A DNA stretch of 13,344 nt from DAOUCP01 sp034432155 (GTDB lineage: Bacteria > Chloroflexota > Anaerolineae > Epilineales > Epilineaceae): assembly GCA_034432155.1 (NCBI GenBank), contig DAOUCP010000144.1, positions 1-13,344 of the forward strand, given 5' to 3'. Positions 7,479 through 13,344 of the stretch are shown here, one piece after another. Below the pieces are notes generated by a model. The model was not told where the DNA came from. It saw only the letters and a program-made list of their open reading frames with translations, and did no database searches. How positions within the stretch are numbered: position 1 is the stretch's first letter; each line of letters opens with the position of its first letter. The translations under genes and the position numbers were made by a program.

Positions 7479-7518
7479 GGTTGAGCTACCGGGGCCACCA
7501 CGCCCGCTAGGATTTCCC

Positions 7519-8349
7519 ATGGCGCCTTCTTGGTCTCGCCAACAGCCGGTTCGCCCTTCGCCATCCGCACCCACCCAGGAGCCTGCCGGCGACCTGCCGC
7601 TCATCGCGCTGCGATCCGTCAGCAAGTGCTTCGTCACCCCGGCGGGGCCATTCTACGCCCTGCGAGGACTCGACCTCGAGATCGGTCGTGGCGAGTTCGT
7701 GGCCGTCGTCGGCAAGTCGGGCAGCGGCAAGTCGACGCTCATCAACATGATCGCCGGCATTGACCGCCCGACCGACGGCGAGGTGTGGATCGACGGCACC
7801 GCCGTGCATCGGCTGGACGAGAACCGGCTGGCTCGCTGGCGAGGCAGGACGGTGGGCGTGGTCTTTCAATTCTTTCAGCTCCTGCCGACTCTGACTGTCG
7901 TCGAGAACGTGATGCTGCCAATGGACTTCTGCCACGTGTATCGCCATGCCGAGCGGCGAAGCCGCGCCCTGGCGCTGCTCCAGGAAGTCGGCATGGCCGC
8001 GCACGCCGACAAGCTGCCGATGGCCATCTCCGGCGGCGAGCAGCAGCGCGTGGCCATCGCCGGGGCGCTGGCCAACGATCCGCCGCTCGTACTGGCCGAC
8101 GAGCCGACCGGGAACCTCGACTCCAAGACCGCCCAGTCGGTGTTCAGCCTGTTTCAGCGCCTCGTGGCAACCGGCAAGACCATCCTGATGGCGACGCACG
8201 ACTTGGACCTCGCCGCGCGTGTCCAGCGACAAGTCTTGCTGGTGGACGGCCAAGTTGTGGCCAAGCCGGCGACGGAGCCGGTTGCGGCAGCGGCCTGGCC
8301 CTCTTGGCCGGCGAGTGAAGGCGCGGGTCAAGCACCGTCGAGGAGCTGA
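7519..8349 (+). CDS. ABC transporter ATP-binding protein (MacB/LolD-like, type VII system)
   Basis: A 276-aa ATPase that powers the adjacent FtsX-type permease at the cytoplasmic face. All nucleotide-binding motifs are intact: Walker A GKSGSGKST (65-73), Q-loop Gln117 in VFQFFQLLP, signature SGGEQQR (171-177), Walker B VLADEP (191-196), D-loop NLDS (199-202) and switch His227 in ATHD. The signature is followed by IAGAL instead of the usual IARAL. A Pro-rich N-terminal lead (1-28) and an Ala/Pro/Trp-rich tail (249-276) flank the core. The ATG at 7519 has AGGA 6 nt upstream; an in-frame ATG at 7432 would lie upstream of the promoter. The permease starts 1 nt after the stop. LolD/MacB/FtsE-type ATPases drive lipoprotein, macrolide or peptide export or mechanotransmission; which applies here is unknown. 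Confidence 0.93.
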   Translation: MAPSWSRQQPVRPSPSAPTQEPAGDLPLIALRSVSKCFVTPAGPFYALRGLDLEIGRGEFVAVVGKSGSGKSTLINMIAGIDRPTDGEVWIDGTAVHRLDENRLARWRGRTVGVVFQFFQLLPTLTVVENVMLPMDFCHVYRHAERRSRALALLQEVGMAAHADKLPMAISGGEQQRVAIAGALANDPPLVLADEPTGNLDSKTAQSVFSLFQRLVATGKTILMATHDLDLAARVQRQVLLVDGQVVAKPATEPVAAAAWPSWPASEGAGQAPSRS

Positions 8350-8350
8350 C

Positions 8351-10759
8351 ATGCGTCTGAGCCCGCGCTGGCGCAAGGTCTGGCGCGACCTGTTCGTGCA
8401 TCGCACGCGCTCGGCGCTTGCCGTGTTGTCGATCGGTATCGGCGTCGTAGCCATTGGCGTGACCGGTGGCACGCGACAGATCCTTTCGGAGGACCTGGCT
8501 GCTGCCTATGCGGCCATCAACCCGGCCAGCGCGACCATCCAGGCGTTCAGCACTTTCGATGAGCAGATCGTCGAGGTGGCACGCCACATGCACGGCGTCC
8601 GCGAGGCCGAGGGCCGCACCAGTCTCATGGTGCGGATGCGCATCGGTGAAGGCGATTGGCGAAACGTCCAGCTTGTCGCCGTCTCCGACTATGAGCACGT
8701 GCGGATCGACAAGGTCAAACCCGCCGCCGGTGCCTGGCCGCCGCCGGAGCGGGGCATTCTGATTGAGCGCTCTGCTCTGCCGCTCACCGGTGCCCGGATC
8801 GGCGATGTGGTACGGCTGAAGTTCCCCGGTCAGCCAGAGCGATCCTTGACGGTGGCGGGGACCGCCCACGACATATATGCCCTGCTCTACACCTTGGACG
8901 GTCTACCCTGGGTGTTCGTCACCGAGGAGACGCTGCGCTGGCTGGGCGGTCCGTCGGGCATCACCGAGCTACGGTTCGTGGCCGAGGATCCCAGGGACCG
9001 CCAAGCGGTAGAGCGCATCGCCGCCGAACTCCGCGACCGCATCGAGCGCAGCGGTATTCCGGTCATGCTCACCTCGATGCCCGAGCCCGGCAAGCACCCT
9101 CTGGATTCCACAATCCAGGCGATCCTGTTGATTCTGGCGGCCCTCGGGGCACTCTCCTTGGTACTGGGAGCTCTCTTAGTCACCAATACCATCTCGGCCC
9201 TGCTGAGCGAGGAAGTGCGCCTCATCGGCGTCATGAAGGCCGTGGGCGCCCAGCGGGGCCAACTGGCGATGATGTACCTCGGCACCGTTCTCCTGTTCGG
9301 TGTGGCGGCCTTGCTCCTGGCCCTGCCGTTGTCGTTCGTCGGGACGCGGCTGTTCGCCGACTACATGGCTGGCCTCTTGAACTTCGATCTCTCCCACCCA
9401 CGCCTGCCGTCGTCCGTCGTTGTCGCCCAGGTGGCTGTCGCCCTGGTGGTTCCCGTTCTGGCGGCACTCTATCCGATCCTCGCTGGCACGCGGATCACGG
9501 TGCGGGAAGCCATTAGCCTCTATGGCCTTGGCAAAGGTCGGTTTGGGCGGGCTCGCCTGGATCGCTGGTTGGAGCGGATCCGTATACTGCCGCGGCCGGT
9601 GACTCTGTCGCTGCGCAACACGTTCCGACGCAAGGGTCGGTTGGCGCTCACCGTCGCGACCCTCGGCACCGGCAGTCTGATCGTCCTGTCCATCCTGAAC
9701 GTGCGCGCGGCAGCCCTGCTGACGCTGGACTCGATCCTCCGTCTTTGGGGCTACGACCTCATGCTACAGTTCAGCCAGTCGCGCCGCAGCGACATGCTGG
9801 TTCAAGAAGCGTTGCGCGTGCCCGGCGTGACGTACGCTGAGCCGTGGGGCTGGGGGGCTGCGCACTGGCCGGACAGCGACGATGCGGCCGCCGACACACT
9901 CTACGGCTACGTGATGCCGATTTTCGTCTTCGCGCCGCCAGCCAGTACGCGCCTGCTGGCGCCAACGATCCTCGCTGGACGCTGGCTCCTGCCGGCGGAT
10001 GAGAACGCCCTGGTCGTGAACACCAAGATTGTGTCGCAGAAGGGCAACCTGGCGGTCGGCGACTGGCTGCACCTCAGGATGGCGGGCCGCGACACCACCT
10101 GGCGCGTGGTCGGCGTGGTGCGCGACGTCGGCCTGATGCCACTGGCCTACGCGAACTATCCATACTACGCCCGAGTGCTCGGAGAGAGCGGCCGGGCCAG
10201 CACGCTGGCGGTGCAAACAGCGGCGAGCGATGCTGCCGGCCAGCTGCGTACCGCCCGAGCGCTGGAGGATCATCTGGGTCGCTTGGGTCTGCCGATCAGC
10301 CTCGTTTCGCTCGCCCAAGAGGAGCGGGCCGAAGCGCAACAGCTGTTCCGGATCGTGCTCGTTCTACTGTTGGTGATGGCCTTCGTCGTTGCCCTCGTCG
10401 GCGGCCTTGGCCTCATGGGCGCCATGGCCCTCAACGTGATCGAACGCACCCGGGAAATCGGCGTCATGCGGGCCATCGGCGCCATGCACTTGGATCTCGT
10501 CCGCATCTTCGTCACCGAGGGTCTGATCGTCGGCCTCCTCAGTTACGGCATCAGTTTGCTGGGCGCCGTGCCGATCTCCTGGCTCCTGGCCACACGGCTT
10601 GGGCAAGCCCTACTGGATGCGCCGCTGCCACTGACGTTCGATGCACGGGGCGCAATGGTGTGGCTGATTCTCGTACTCTTTGTCTCGGCAGCGGCGAGCC
10701 TGTGGCCTGCCTGGCGGGCGGCACAAATCAGCGTCCGCGAGTCGCTGGCCTACGAGTGA
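8351..10759 (+). CDS. ABC transporter permease, duplicated FtsX/MacB-type
   Basis: An 802-aa permease that partners the preceding ATPase. It is two FtsX units fused: TM1 (about 20-40), extracytoplasmic domain 1 (41-253, MacB_PCD-like), TM2-4 (254-279, 308-332, 355-377), then TM5 (430-450), extracytoplasmic domain 2 (451-666) and TM6-8 (667-692, 720-744, 768-786). Repetition is visible: VRLIGVMKAVGAQRGQL (289-305) against REIGVMRAIGAMHLDL (701-716), and YPILAGTRITVREAIS (374-389) against WPAWRAAQISVRESLA (785-800). The fused halves suggest that one polypeptide replaces the usual permease dimer. The ATG at 8351 has AGGAG 5 nt upstream and sits 1 nt after the ATPase stop; the open frame back to 8219 overlaps the ATPase and is not used. 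Confidence 0.93.
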   Translation: MRLSPRWRKVWRDLFVHRTRSALAVLSIGIGVVAIGVTGGTRQILSEDLAAAYAAINPASATIQAFSTFDEQIVEVARHMHGVREAEGRTSLMVRMRIGEGDWRNVQLVAVSDYEHVRIDKVKPAAGAWPPPERGILIERSALPLTGARIGDVVRLKFPGQPERSLTVAGTAHDIYALLYTLDGLPWVFVTEETLRWLGGPSGITELRFVAEDPRDRQAVERIAAELRDRIERSGIPVMLTSMPEPGKHPLDSTIQAILLILAALGALSLVLGALLVTNTISALLSEEVRLIGVMKAVGAQRGQLAMMYLGTVLLFGVAALLLALPLSFVGTRLFADYMAGLLNFDLSHPRLPSSVVVAQVAVALVVPVLAALYPILAGTRITVREAISLYGLGKGRFGRARLDRWLERIRILPRPVTLSLRNTFRRKGRLALTVATLGTGSLIVLSILNVRAAALLTLDSILRLWGYDLMLQFSQSRRSDMLVQEALRVPGVTYAEPWGWGAAHWPDSDDAAADTLYGYVMPIFVFAPPASTRLLAPTILAGRWLLPADENALVVNTKIVSQKGNLAVGDWLHLRMAGRDTTWRVVGVVRDVGLMPLAYANYPYYARVLGESGRASTLAVQTAASDAAGQLRTARALEDHLGRLGLPISLVSLAQEERAEAQQLFRIVLVLLLVMAFVVALVGGLGLMGAMALNVIERTREIGVMRAIGAMHLDLVRIFVTEGLIVGLLSYGISLLGAVPISWLLATRLGQALLDAPLPLTFDARGAMVWLILVLFVSAAASLWPAWRAAQISVRESLAYE

Positions 10760-10782
10760 GCGGCCCACAAGCCATTCCGAGC

Positions 10783-10811
10783 TTGGCGCGGCGAGCCCAA
10801 GGGACTATCAT
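10783..10811 (+). promoter_or_regulatory. Candidate internal promoter for the adaptor gene
   Basis: TTGGCG (10783-10788) and TATCAT (10806-10811) are separated by exactly 17 nt, matching a sigma-70-type promoter with 4/6 and 5/6 consensus bases. An overlapping CATAAT at 10809-10814 is an alternative -10. It lies in the 112-nt gap between permease and adaptor genes, about 60 nt before the adaptor ATG. The leader after it can form a short CGGCC/GGCCG hairpin (10833-10850) just before the ribosome-binding site. The prediction is weak without transcript data. Confidence 0.4.
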
Positions 10812-10871
10812 AATGTTCTGCTAACCGGACGGCGGCCTTGCCTGCGGCCGGGCAGCAGAGGAGGGTCGGCC

Positions 10872-12125
10872 ATGAAGCGGCGCAAATTGGCGACGGTGGT
10901 GGTGTTGCTCGGTCTCCTCCCCTCGGCCTGTGCGCGACAGGGCAATGGCACCGACGCCGAGGCCACGGCCACGGCCGAGGCGCTGGCCACGCTGCCGGCG
11001 GTCGTGGCCGGCACGAACGTCGTGGCCGAGGCGCGAGTGGTGCCGGTTCGCCACGTGACCATGGGCTTTGCCACCAGTGGCCAGCTCGAACGGGTGATGG
11101 TCGAGGAGGGCGACCGCGTCGCTGCCGGCCAGGTGTTGCTGCGTCTGGCCTCTGGCCGCCAGGCGGCAGCGGTCTTGCAGGCGGAGGCGGAACTGAGCAG
11201 TGCCCGCGCCCAGCTGGCGTTGCTCGAGGCAGGGACCCGAGCCGAGGATCTGGCCGCTGCCGAGGCGGCGGTGCGGTCCGCTGCCGCAGCCGTCGACGCC
11301 GCACGCGGTGCCTGGGCGGCCAGTACCGCGGCGCTCGCCAAGCTCGATGCCGGGCCCACCTGGGAGGAACTGGCCATCGTCGAGCGGCGGGTCGAGGAAG
11401 CCAAGAATGCCCTCTGGGGGGCCCAGAGCCGGCGTGACAGCATCTGCGGTCGCGTGCCCAAATACGCCGATCCAGCCGACTGCGATGGCGCCCGGGCAGC
11501 CGTCCAGCAGGCGGAAGAGGAGGTCCGCATCGCCGAGCTGACGCTCCATCAGGCGATGGCTGGGCCACGGGCCGAGGACCGGGCAGCCGCCCAGGCCGCG
11601 GTCCAGCAAGCGCGGGGTCAGTGGACAGCCGCCCAGGAGCGACAAGCCGAGGCGCAGGCCAATCTGGAACGGCTGCGGAACGGTGCGCATCCCGCCGAAC
11701 TCGAGGCCGCCCGGGCACGCGTCGATCAAGCACTGGCGGCACTGGAGCAGGCGCGACTCAACCTCGACGACACCGAGCTGCGGGCCCCCTTCGCCGGGAC
11801 CGTCATGGCCCTCTCCGTCAAGGAGGGTGAGACCGTTCTGGCCGGAGCCCCGGTTCTCCAGCTGGCGGACACTTCCAGCTGGCTGGTGGAGACGGAAGAC
11901 CTCACCGAGTTGAACGTTGTCGACATCCAGGTTGGGGATCGTGCCGAGGTGACCTTCGATGCTCTGCCGGACGTGACCCTGGAGGGTCGGGTAAGCCGGA
12001 TCGACGGCGTGGGTCGGGACCGGTTGGGTGACATCGTGTATACCGTGGTGATTGCGCCGACGCGCCACGAGCCACGGCTCCGCTGGAACATGACCGCCGT
12101 GGTCCGCCTGGTGGGGGAAGAGTGA
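10872..12125 (+). CDS. HlyD/MacA-like efflux adaptor, probable lipoprotein
   Basis: A 417-aa membrane-fusion/adaptor protein. The signal sequence MKRRKLATVVVLLGLLPSAC ends in a lipobox-like LPSAC with Cys20 (Pro at -3 is atypical), so it is probably lipid-anchored outside the membrane. The split biotinyl/lipoyl domain is at about 50-95 and 297-332, with a long Ala-rich coiled coil between (96-296) and a beta-barrel domain after (333-417). The coiled coil has breaks of the form GxxxxxE at Gly121, 161, 231 and 271, and a tip loop bearing Cys192 and Cys204. It should link the permease to an outer component or bind substrate; no TolC-like gene is present. The ATG at 10872 has GAGGAGGG 6 nt upstream; the frame open from 10680 overlaps the permease and is not used. 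Confidence 0.92.
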   Translation: MKRRKLATVVVLLGLLPSACARQGNGTDAEATATAEALATLPAVVAGTNVVAEARVVPVRHVTMGFATSGQLERVMVEEGDRVAAGQVLLRLASGRQAAAVLQAEAELSSARAQLALLEAGTRAEDLAAAEAAVRSAAAAVDAARGAWAASTAALAKLDAGPTWEELAIVERRVEEAKNALWGAQSRRDSICGRVPKYADPADCDGARAAVQQAEEEVRIAELTLHQAMAGPRAEDRAAAQAAVQQARGQWTAAQERQAEAQANLERLRNGAHPAELEAARARVDQALAALEQARLNLDDTELRAPFAGTVMALSVKEGETVLAGAPVLQLADTSSWLVETEDLTELNVVDIQVGDRAEVTFDALPDVTLEGRVSRIDGVGRDRLGDIVYTVVIAPTRHEPRLRWNMTAVVRLVGEE

Positions 12126-12134
12126 GGGAGCCTC

Positions 12135-13025
12135 ATGGATACCCACGTCCTGGATCTCAGCTTCTCAGGCTATCCGCACACCATCGCTGTCTACCTTGTC
12201 GTCGGCCCCGCCGGCGCGACAATGGTCGAGACTGGGCCGGGCTCGACGCGCGAGACGCTAAAGGCGCGCCTGGCCGATCACGGATTCGCGCCGCCCGACA
12301 TTGGGCACGTGCTGCTGACGCACATTCATCTCGACCACGGCGGCGCCGCTGGTTGGTGGGCCCAACAGGGCGCAATGATTGGCGTTCACCACCTTGGCGC
12401 CCCGCACCTTATCGACCCCTCGCGCCTGTTGGCCAGTGCCGGGCGGGTGTACGGTGACGCTCTCGACACGCTGTGGGGCGAGTTCTTGCCGGCGCCTGCC
12501 GAGCGAGTGCTGGCGCTCCACGATGGCGATCGGGTGGCAGCCGGGGGCCTCTCGTTTCTGGCCATGGAGACCGATGGTCACGCGCGGCACCACATGGTCT
12601 ACGTCCTCGGCGACGTAGCCTTCACGGGCGACATCTGCGGCATCCGCTTGCCGGAGACGCCGCTGATCGAGCTGCCGACACCGCCTCCGGACTTCCATCT
12701 CGAGAAGTGGCTCGACTCCCTCGATCGACTCGCCGCCCTGAACCTGCGGACGCTGTACCCGACCCACTTCGGCCCCATCGACGACGTCGCAAACCACCTC
12801 CGCCAGGTGGCCGACCTACTGCGTGAGACGGTGACCTTCGTGCAGGACCGGTTGGCCGCCGGGCTCAGTCGGGATGAGATGGTCGCCGACTTCCGACGCT
12901 GGCAGCAGGAGCGGGCGCAGGAAGCTGGCGTTCCGATCGCCGACTACGCGCGCCACGAAAGCCTGAACCCGCCGACGATGTGCGTAGACGGCGTTCTGCG
13001 CTACGTGCAGCAACACACCGCCTAG
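12135..13025 (+). CDS. Metallo-beta-lactamase-fold hydrolase
   Basis: A 296-aa MBL-fold protein with no signal peptide, so cytoplasmic. The dinuclear metal site is complete: THIHLDHGG (His63, His65, Asp67, His68), His149 in TDGHARHH, Asp166 in FTGDICG and His211 in PTHFG. The first 210 residues form the MBL core; 215-296 is a helical C-terminal extension like that of glyoxalase-II/LACTB2-type members, ending in an MCVDGVLRYVQQH stretch. Substrates of this superfamily range from thioesters and lactones to nucleic acids, and none can be assigned. It starts 9 nt after the adaptor stop with GGGAG 4 nt before the ATG, so it is very likely the last gene of the ABC operon. Whether it acts on the transported compound is inference. 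Confidence 0.92.
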   Translation: MDTHVLDLSFSGYPHTIAVYLVVGPAGATMVETGPGSTRETLKARLADHGFAPPDIGHVLLTHIHLDHGGAAGWWAQQGAMIGVHHLGAPHLIDPSRLLASAGRVYGDALDTLWGEFLPAPAERVLALHDGDRVAAGGLSFLAMETDGHARHHMVYVLGDVAFTGDICGIRLPETPLIELPTPPPDFHLEKWLDSLDRLAALNLRTLYPTHFGPIDDVANHLRQVADLLRETVTFVQDRLAAGLSRDEMVADFRRWQQERAQEAGVPIADYARHESLNPPTMCVDGVLRYVQQHTA

Positions 13026-13046
13026 CGTCGGCCTGGGGCAAGTCCG

Positions 13047-13074
13047 CCGGCCGTCGGCGCGCGCTTGCGGCCGG
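13047..13074 (+). terminator. GC-rich hairpin after the ABC-MBL operon, possible terminator
   Basis: CCGGCCG (13047-13053) pairs perfectly with CGGCCGG (13068-13074) around a 14-nt loop, extendable by G-U pairs on both sides. It begins 21 nt after the MBL stop. The following TCTATCCT is only mildly pyrimidine-rich, with no real U tract, so this is not a classic intrinsic terminator; it might be a GC-rich variant or an mRNA 3'-end stabiliser. Confidence 0.3.
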
Positions 13075-13171
13075 TCTATCCTCGCCTGGTCGCGGGACGT
13101 TGTGTTCGGTGGACTCGACGCTCTCGCATTGCGCGTGCCGCCCTGCCGAGAGCCGCGGCAGCGCGCAGGGC

Positions 13172-13195
13172 CGTCCGGAAGGGTGCGTCCGGACG
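13172..13195. repeat. 8-bp perfect inverted repeat with 8-nt loop
   Basis: CGTCCGGA at 13172-13179 and TCCGGACG at 13188-13195 are exact reverse complements around AGGGTGCG. Each arm also contains the palindrome TCCGGA, so the site reads as a direct repeat as well. It could be an RNA hairpin or an operator for a gene beyond the window. There is no U tract for termination in either direction. Confidence 0.4.
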
Positions 13196-13344
13196 CCGCC
13201 ATGGGCGGTAGATGCTGAGCCTTGGGGCAGACGAGTCCGTCCGCAGCCGGAGCACCCGATGTTCTGCGCCCGGGTGCAGGCCAGTGTGCCGGGCGTTAGG
13301 GATTCACTCTCCCTGACCACGGCGGTCCGCCTGCTGCCGGGAGG

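Larger units (their letters stand above)
13026..13344. other. Non-coding tail of the window, rich in inverted repeats
   Basis: These 319 nt hold no convincing gene. Frames that remain open on the minus strand run into the MBL gene and encode Arg/Ser/Pro-rich, low-complexity sequence typical of shadow frames. Several GC-rich inverted repeats are present: 13047-13053 with 13068-13074, 13143-13148 with 13160-13165, and 13172-13179 with 13188-13195. No tRNA, RNase P, tmRNA or SRP RNA signature was recognised. The stretch may contain the operon terminator and the upstream region of a gene beyond the window. Confidence 0.6.

Noticed and set aside
7507..8472. 321-aa open frame on the minus strand opposite the ABC ATPase
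   Set aside because: Antisense shadow of a gene with all ABC motifs, and no domain of its own.
10680..10871. 64-residue N-terminal extension of the adaptor
   Set aside because: It overlaps the permease end and would bury the signal peptide and lipobox; GAGGAGGG precedes the ATG at 10872.
10821..12146. 441-aa open frame on the minus strand opposite the adaptor gene
   Set aside because: Its Gly/Leu/His-rich composition is the reverse reading of the Ala/Glu-rich coiled coil, and the sense strand has a clear gene with a strong ribosome-binding site.
13171..13195. GTCCGGAAGG resembling the conserved SRP RNA (4.5S) tip
   Set aside because: The continuation needed for the SRP helix (GAAGCAG and the matching strand) is missing, and the bases instead form a simple inverted repeat.
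12865..13320. 151-aa open frame on the minus strand at the window end
   Set aside because: It overlaps the MBL gene, is Arg/Ser/Pro-rich without any motif, and has no good ribosome-binding site.
1..13344. Mobile elements, CRISPR arrays, tRNA and rRNA genes
   Set aside because: I saw no transposase, integrase, terminal repeats, regularly spaced repeats or RNA-gene consensus; gene packing and base composition look uniform.

Overview
The window is a strongly GC-rich, gene-dense bacterial chromosomal segment with ten protein-coding genes, short intergenic gaps and no sign of mobile DNA, CRISPR, tRNA or rRNA. The arginyl-tRNA synthetase type (Lys upstream of HVGH, degenerate KMSKS), a bacterial queuosine transglycosylase and an ABC/FtsX permease/lipoprotein-adaptor cassette would fit a member of Chloroflexota or a similar deep-branching high-GC lineage. 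That placement is inference and cannot be proven from this sequence.

Left two thirds, minus strand (7357 down to 20): phoU, then tgt, argS, a 123-aa protein of unknown function, a YtcJ-type amidohydrolase, a DMT/EamA transporter and a hotdog acyl-CoA thioesterase. phoU is separated from tgt by 137 nt that contain an extended -10 promoter placed so close to the tgt ATG that the transcript is probably leaderless. From tgt onward the genes overlap or are separated by 3-13 nt, so tgt-argS-unknown-amidohydrolase-DMT-thioesterase looks like one transcription unit. It mixes translation functions (tRNA modification and charging) with a likely uptake and hydrolysis set.

Right third, plus strand (7519 to 13025): a MacB/LolD-like ATPase, a duplicated FtsX-type permease with two large extracytoplasmic domains, a HlyD-like lipoprotein adaptor with a long coiled coil, and a metallo-beta-lactamase-fold hydrolase. 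ATPase and permease are 1 nt apart. The adaptor follows after a 112-nt gap that may hold its own promoter, and the hydrolase starts 9 nt after the adaptor. Together they look like an export or mechanotransmission ABC system with an associated hydrolase. Its substrate cannot be read from the sequence. The two blocks are divergent from a 161-nt region (7358-7518) with a candidate -10 element facing each way.

The last 319 nt (13026-13344) hold no convincing gene, only several perfect inverted repeats. I did not find a clearly new biological system. The best leads are the leaderless tgt promoter, the altered substrate-pocket residues of the TGT, the mirror-symmetric adaptor coiled coil with a two-cysteine tip loop, the hydrolase attached to the ABC operon, and the unknown 123-aa protein.
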